Shown piece by piece: positions 61,460 through 64,000 of a stretch of DNA of 64,000 nt. The stretch spans positions 310,001 through 374,000 of the forward strand of contig JAEWJZ010000028.1 of the NCBI GenBank assembly GCA_023386315.1, read 5' to 3'. The stretch's first letter is position 1. The number at the start of each line of letters is the position of its first letter. The stretch comes from Bacillota bacterium. GTDB taxonomy: Bacteria; Bacillota; Clostridia; Lachnospirales; Lachnospiraceae. The notes beneath the pieces were generated by a model. The model worked only from the letters and a program-made list of their open reading frames with translations. It ran no database searches and was not told the origin of the DNA. A program made the translations under genes and the position numbers.

Positions 61460-63310
61460 ATGAGAGGTGGCGTGACAGGGGTATGTCTGACTTTTATGCT
61501 GGCATTAACAGGCTGCATGGGAGTACAGACGGATAACGCTGGTCAGACGGCGGTAAGTACGTCTGCTGATTCCAACAATAATATTAGCAGTACATCGGTG
61601 GAGGATATTCTTGGGAGACTGACACTTGATCAAAAGGCAGCTCAGATGGTACAGGGAGCAGTATACAATATACCGGAAAATATGATGAAGAAAAACTGCT
61701 ATGGAAGTATCCTGTCCACATTTGGTGAGAATTCCTTAAATTCATCGGAATGGAAGGATATGATTCTGAAATATCAAAAAGAAGCCATGAGCTCAGAGGC
61801 AGGTGTACCTTATATCTACGGGAATGATGCGGTTCATGGTGTGGCTACCTGCGAAGGAACTGTTATATATCCGCATAATATAGGAATCGGTGCTGCCAAT
61901 GATAAAGAGTTAACCTATCAGATGGGATTAGCAGTAGCAGATGAAGCAAAACTGACGGGTATGCTCTGGAGCTTTTCGCCGTGCTTATCTGCTGCTCAGG
62001 ACCCCAGATGGGGGCGAACCTATGAGAGCTATTCCTCTGAAACAGGTATGATTACAGAGCTTGGAGCAGCCTTTACCAAGGGGTTAATCGATGGGGGAAT
62101 TCTCCCCTGTGCAAAGCATTTTTTTGCGGACGGTAATGTTTCGTATGGGACAGGTGAAAAATCAGATGGAGAAAAACGATTGATTGACCGTGGCGATGCC
62201 ACACTTTCGGATGCAGAAATTCAGGATTTATTAAAGGTCTATCAGGCGCAAATCGATGCTGGTGTTAAGACCATCATGATCAGTCACAGCAGTGTAAACG
62301 GTATTAAGATGCATGCCAATGAAAAATATATATCCATGTTAAAAAATGATATGGGCTTTAAAGGTTTTATCGTAAGCGACTGGGATTCCATACATAATAT
62401 ACCAGGTGACAACTTAAAAGATCAGACGATTACTGCAGTCAATGCAGGTATTGATATGCTGATGGAAGATTGCAAATTTGAGGATTGCCGGAAATATATC
62501 GTTGAAGCGGTAAAGGAAGGCAAAATTCCAATGAACCGTGTGGATGATGCTGTCAGCCGGATTCTTACGGTGAAAAAGGAAATGGGGATTTTAGATGATC
62601 CTATGATGGAGAAGGTAACATCTGCAGAGAATAGTGTCGGGTCGCAGAAATACAGGGATTTAGCCAGATCGTTGGTAGAAGAGAGCCTTGTTTTATTAAA
62701 AAATGACAACGCCATACTGCCAATTAAGAAAGGAACAAAGCTATTTGTTACAGGGCCTGCCGCAAATGACGTGGGGGTACAGTGCGGGGGTTGGACTGTC
62801 ACCTGGCTCGGCAGTTCGGATGTAGAAAACAACGGTCACAAATGGATTCCGGAAGGAAAGACCATACTGGATGGTCTGAATGAACTTGCCAATGAATATG
62901 ATCTGACGATTATCACTGACCCGGAAAAAGCGGCTGATGCCGATATGACCTTATTGTGTCTGGGGGAAAAGACCTACACTGAATGGAAGGGTGACAGTGC
63001 GGACATCAGTATAACCGGCAGTCTCGGCCTCTCCGGCAATGCGAAAGCGATCGATCTTGCTAAAAACCTTGGGCATCCGACCGCAGCTTTAATTGTAGCC
63101 GGCAGAAATGTTATTATCAGCGATTATATGAAACAATGGGACGGTATTGTTATGTGCTACCTGCCAGGAAGTGAAGGGGATGGCATAGCCAATGTACTGA
63201 CAGGAAAGAAAATCTTTAAAGGAACCCTGCCTATGCCATATTATACAAGGGTTGAGGATATCAGAACAGACCAAGTCCTGTTTCCAGTGGGATATGGGTT
63301 AAAATATTAG
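61460..63310 (+). CDS. GH3 family beta-glycosidase lipoprotein
   Basis: 616 aa from ATG 61460 (GTG 61457 is also possible) behind AAGGGGG. Signal peptide with lipobox LALTGC, then a Ser/Asn/Thr linker, then the GH3 barrel: LTLDQKAAQMVQGA, GNDAVHGVATCEGTVIYPHNIGIGA, QDPRWGRTYESYSSE, AKHFFADG and GFIVSDWDSIH with nucleophile Asp307. The second domain contains the LVLLKNDNAILPIKKG start and a GEKTYTEWKGD loop that usually supplies the acid. Anchored outside, it probably trims beta-glucan oligosaccharides; substrate is inference. Confidence 0.9.
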   Translation: MRGGVTGVCLTFMLALTGCMGVQTDNAGQTAVSTSADSNNNISSTSVEDILGRLTLDQKAAQMVQGAVYNIPENMMKKNCYGSILSTFGENSLNSSEWKDMILKYQKEAMSSEAGVPYIYGNDAVHGVATCEGTVIYPHNIGIGAANDKELTYQMGLAVADEAKLTGMLWSFSPCLSAAQDPRWGRTYESYSSETGMITELGAAFTKGLIDGGILPCAKHFFADGNVSYGTGEKSDGEKRLIDRGDATLSDAEIQDLLKVYQAQIDAGVKTIMISHSSVNGIKMHANEKYISMLKNDMGFKGFIVSDWDSIHNIPGDNLKDQTITAVNAGIDMLMEDCKFEDCRKYIVEAVKEGKIPMNRVDDAVSRILTVKKEMGILDDPMMEKVTSAENSVGSQKYRDLARSLVEESLVLLKNDNAILPIKKGTKLFVTGPAANDVGVQCGGWTVTWLGSSDVENNGHKWIPEGKTILDGLNELANEYDLTIITDPEKAADADMTLLCLGEKTYTEWKGDSADISITGSLGLSGNAKAIDLAKNLGHPTAALIVAGRNVIISDYMKQWDGIVMCYLPGSEGDGIANVLTGKKIFKGTLPMPYYTRVEDIRTDQVLFPVGYGLKY

Positions 63311-63315
63311 ATTCA

Positions 63316-63373
63316 AAAAAGCTCTCCATGAAGTCAGATTGCAAGTATATCACGAATCAGGAGAGCTTTTCGG
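63316..63373. terminator. Bidirectional intrinsic terminator
   Basis: Eleven-base stem AAAAGCTCTCC (63317-63327) with GGAGAGCTTTT (63360-63370), 32-base loop, T-rich on both sides. Serves the GH3 gene and the convergent flavoprotein gene, which ends at 63376. Confidence 0.7.
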
Positions 63374-63375
63374 TT

Positions 63376-64000
63376 TTATACTTCCTGCCCGGCAAAACGC
63401 TGCCCCATATCATATGCCTTGAGACAGTCCTCTGGAAACTGGTTTTCTCTGACCAATGCTTTATGGTGCTCATCGAAAACCGTCACAACGTATTTATTAT
63501 AGTCGTCAAACTGGTATGTATCATAGGAAAACAGTGACTCGCTATAGCCGAAGGTTCTTTGCAGGAAACCCTGGATACCATTTAATGCTGAGCGAAAGCC
63601 CCGTTCCTCCATTTGTTCGGCAGTCACATTCATGGTATAAATAAGTCCGGTCTTAATTTTTCGCCCAAACAGGCTTTTGTAGCCTTCCGTATATGTTATA
63701 TAAGGGAAAACAAGGCGTTCCAAAAAGGCATGCATCTGTCCGGTAACATCAAGAAGATAAATAGGGGAACCCAGAATAATAGCGTCGGCCTCTTTGATTT
63801 TCTGAAGGATGGGACTTAATTCATCCTTCCAGGCACATGTTCCATAGCTGGGACCATCCTTTCTCTTACAGGCAAAACAGCTGGTACAGCCCTTGTAGTT
63901 TAAATCATACAAATGAATAAGCTCTGTTTTTGCGCCATTTGCCTGTGCTCCCTCCAGTGCTTTCTTAAGCAGAGCAGCAGTGTTGTGATTTTTCCGGGGA
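63376..64000 (-). CDS. Flavodoxin-like NAD(P)H oxidoreductase, 5' partial
   Basis: The frame continues past the ATG at 63912 to the window edge: upstream codons read PGKNHNTAALLKKALEG, the FMN phosphate loop of the flavodoxin_2/Isf group, so the gene is cut at its 5' end. Next come CTSCFACKRKDGPSYGTC, a CX2CX2CX10C arrangement, and DAIILGSPIYLLDVTGQMHAFLERL, the FMN-facing strand. Likely a small flavin- and iron-sulfur-dependent reductase. The ATG at 63912 is an internal Met. Confidence 0.85.
   Translation of the reverse strand, partial: PRKNHNTAALLKKALEGAQANGAKTELIHLYDLNYKGCTSCFACKRKDGPSYGTCAWKDELSPILQKIKEADAIILGSPIYLLDVTGQMHAFLERLVFPYITYTEGYKSLFGRKIKTGLIYTMNVTAEQMEERGFRSALNGIQGFLQRTFGYSESLFSYDTYQFDDYNKYVVTVFDEHHKALVRENQFPEDCLKAYDMGQRFAGQEV

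Overview
The window reads as chromosome of a strictly anaerobic, low-to-mid GC Firmicute, most likely a gut-type Lachnospiraceae/Clostridium relative. The reasons are AGGAGG-type ribosome sites, frequent TTG/GTG starts, a glycyl radical enzyme with its activase, CX2CX2C iron-sulfur flavoproteins, a sugar PTS, and MocR/LacI/TetR regulators beside short operons. I see no rRNA, tRNA, CRISPR array, insertion sequence or phage module. Gene density is high and most operons end in clear intrinsic terminators. Layout. 1-2.4 kb: the tail of a biosynthetic operon (sugar-nucleotide-type SDR, LmbE/PIG-L deacetylase, stand-alone FabD-like acyltransferase), closed by a nested hairpin terminator. 2.6-7.7 kb: a phosphate uptake operon in the order pstB1-pstS-pstC-pstA-pstB2-phoU behind three 11-bp-spaced PhoP-like boxes. 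Its two ATPases are complementary mutants: PstB1 has good Walker A/B but a broken signature (LSPGQ), PstB2 has a good LSGGQ but lost the Walker lysine, the Q-loop glutamine and the catalytic glutamate. 7.8-18.1 kb: a GNAT-type protein, then a cyclic beta-1,2-glucan synthase split into a GT84 plus glycoamylase-like (GH189-type) polypeptide of about 2040 aa and a separate GH94 phosphorylase, then an HD protein. 18.1-22.6 kb: MocR regulator, a 40-codon ornithine cyclodeaminase remnant, PhzF-like isomerase, a CMD/MerR divergent pair with a textbook MerR operator, GNAT, and a DHFR-like protein. 22.8-29.9 kb: MmgE/PrpD protein, LysR regulator, two tandem DJ-1 proteins, a beta-glucoside PTS and a GH1 6-phospho-beta-glucosidase. 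29.9-42 kb: small oxidoreductase and aromatic-type enzymes (2-enoate-reductase-like OYE, two amidohydrolases, LigB-type protein, iron-sulfur flavoproteins, flavodoxin) with TetR and MarR regulators and operators visible in several promoters. 42-54 kb: a LacI-controlled cluster of glycyl radical enzyme, activase, rhamnulokinase-like kinase, RbsABC-type importer and class II aldolase, followed by a serine hydrolase. 54-64 kb: housekeeping and orphan genes (DUF421, YwbE, UMF1-type MFS, NPP-like phosphodiesterase, two unknown proteins, APH-like kinase, acetate-type transporter, YaiI) and a GH3 lipoprotein. How they work together. The most coherent systems are the Pst importer; the glucan synthase plus its phosphorylase; the PTS plus GH1 unit, which imports and splits beta-glucosides; and the glycyl-radical sugar cluster, where import, a radical reaction, phosphorylation and aldol cleavage are present but no aldose-ketose isomerase is. 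The last of these and the asymmetric PstB pair are the best candidates for undescribed biology here.
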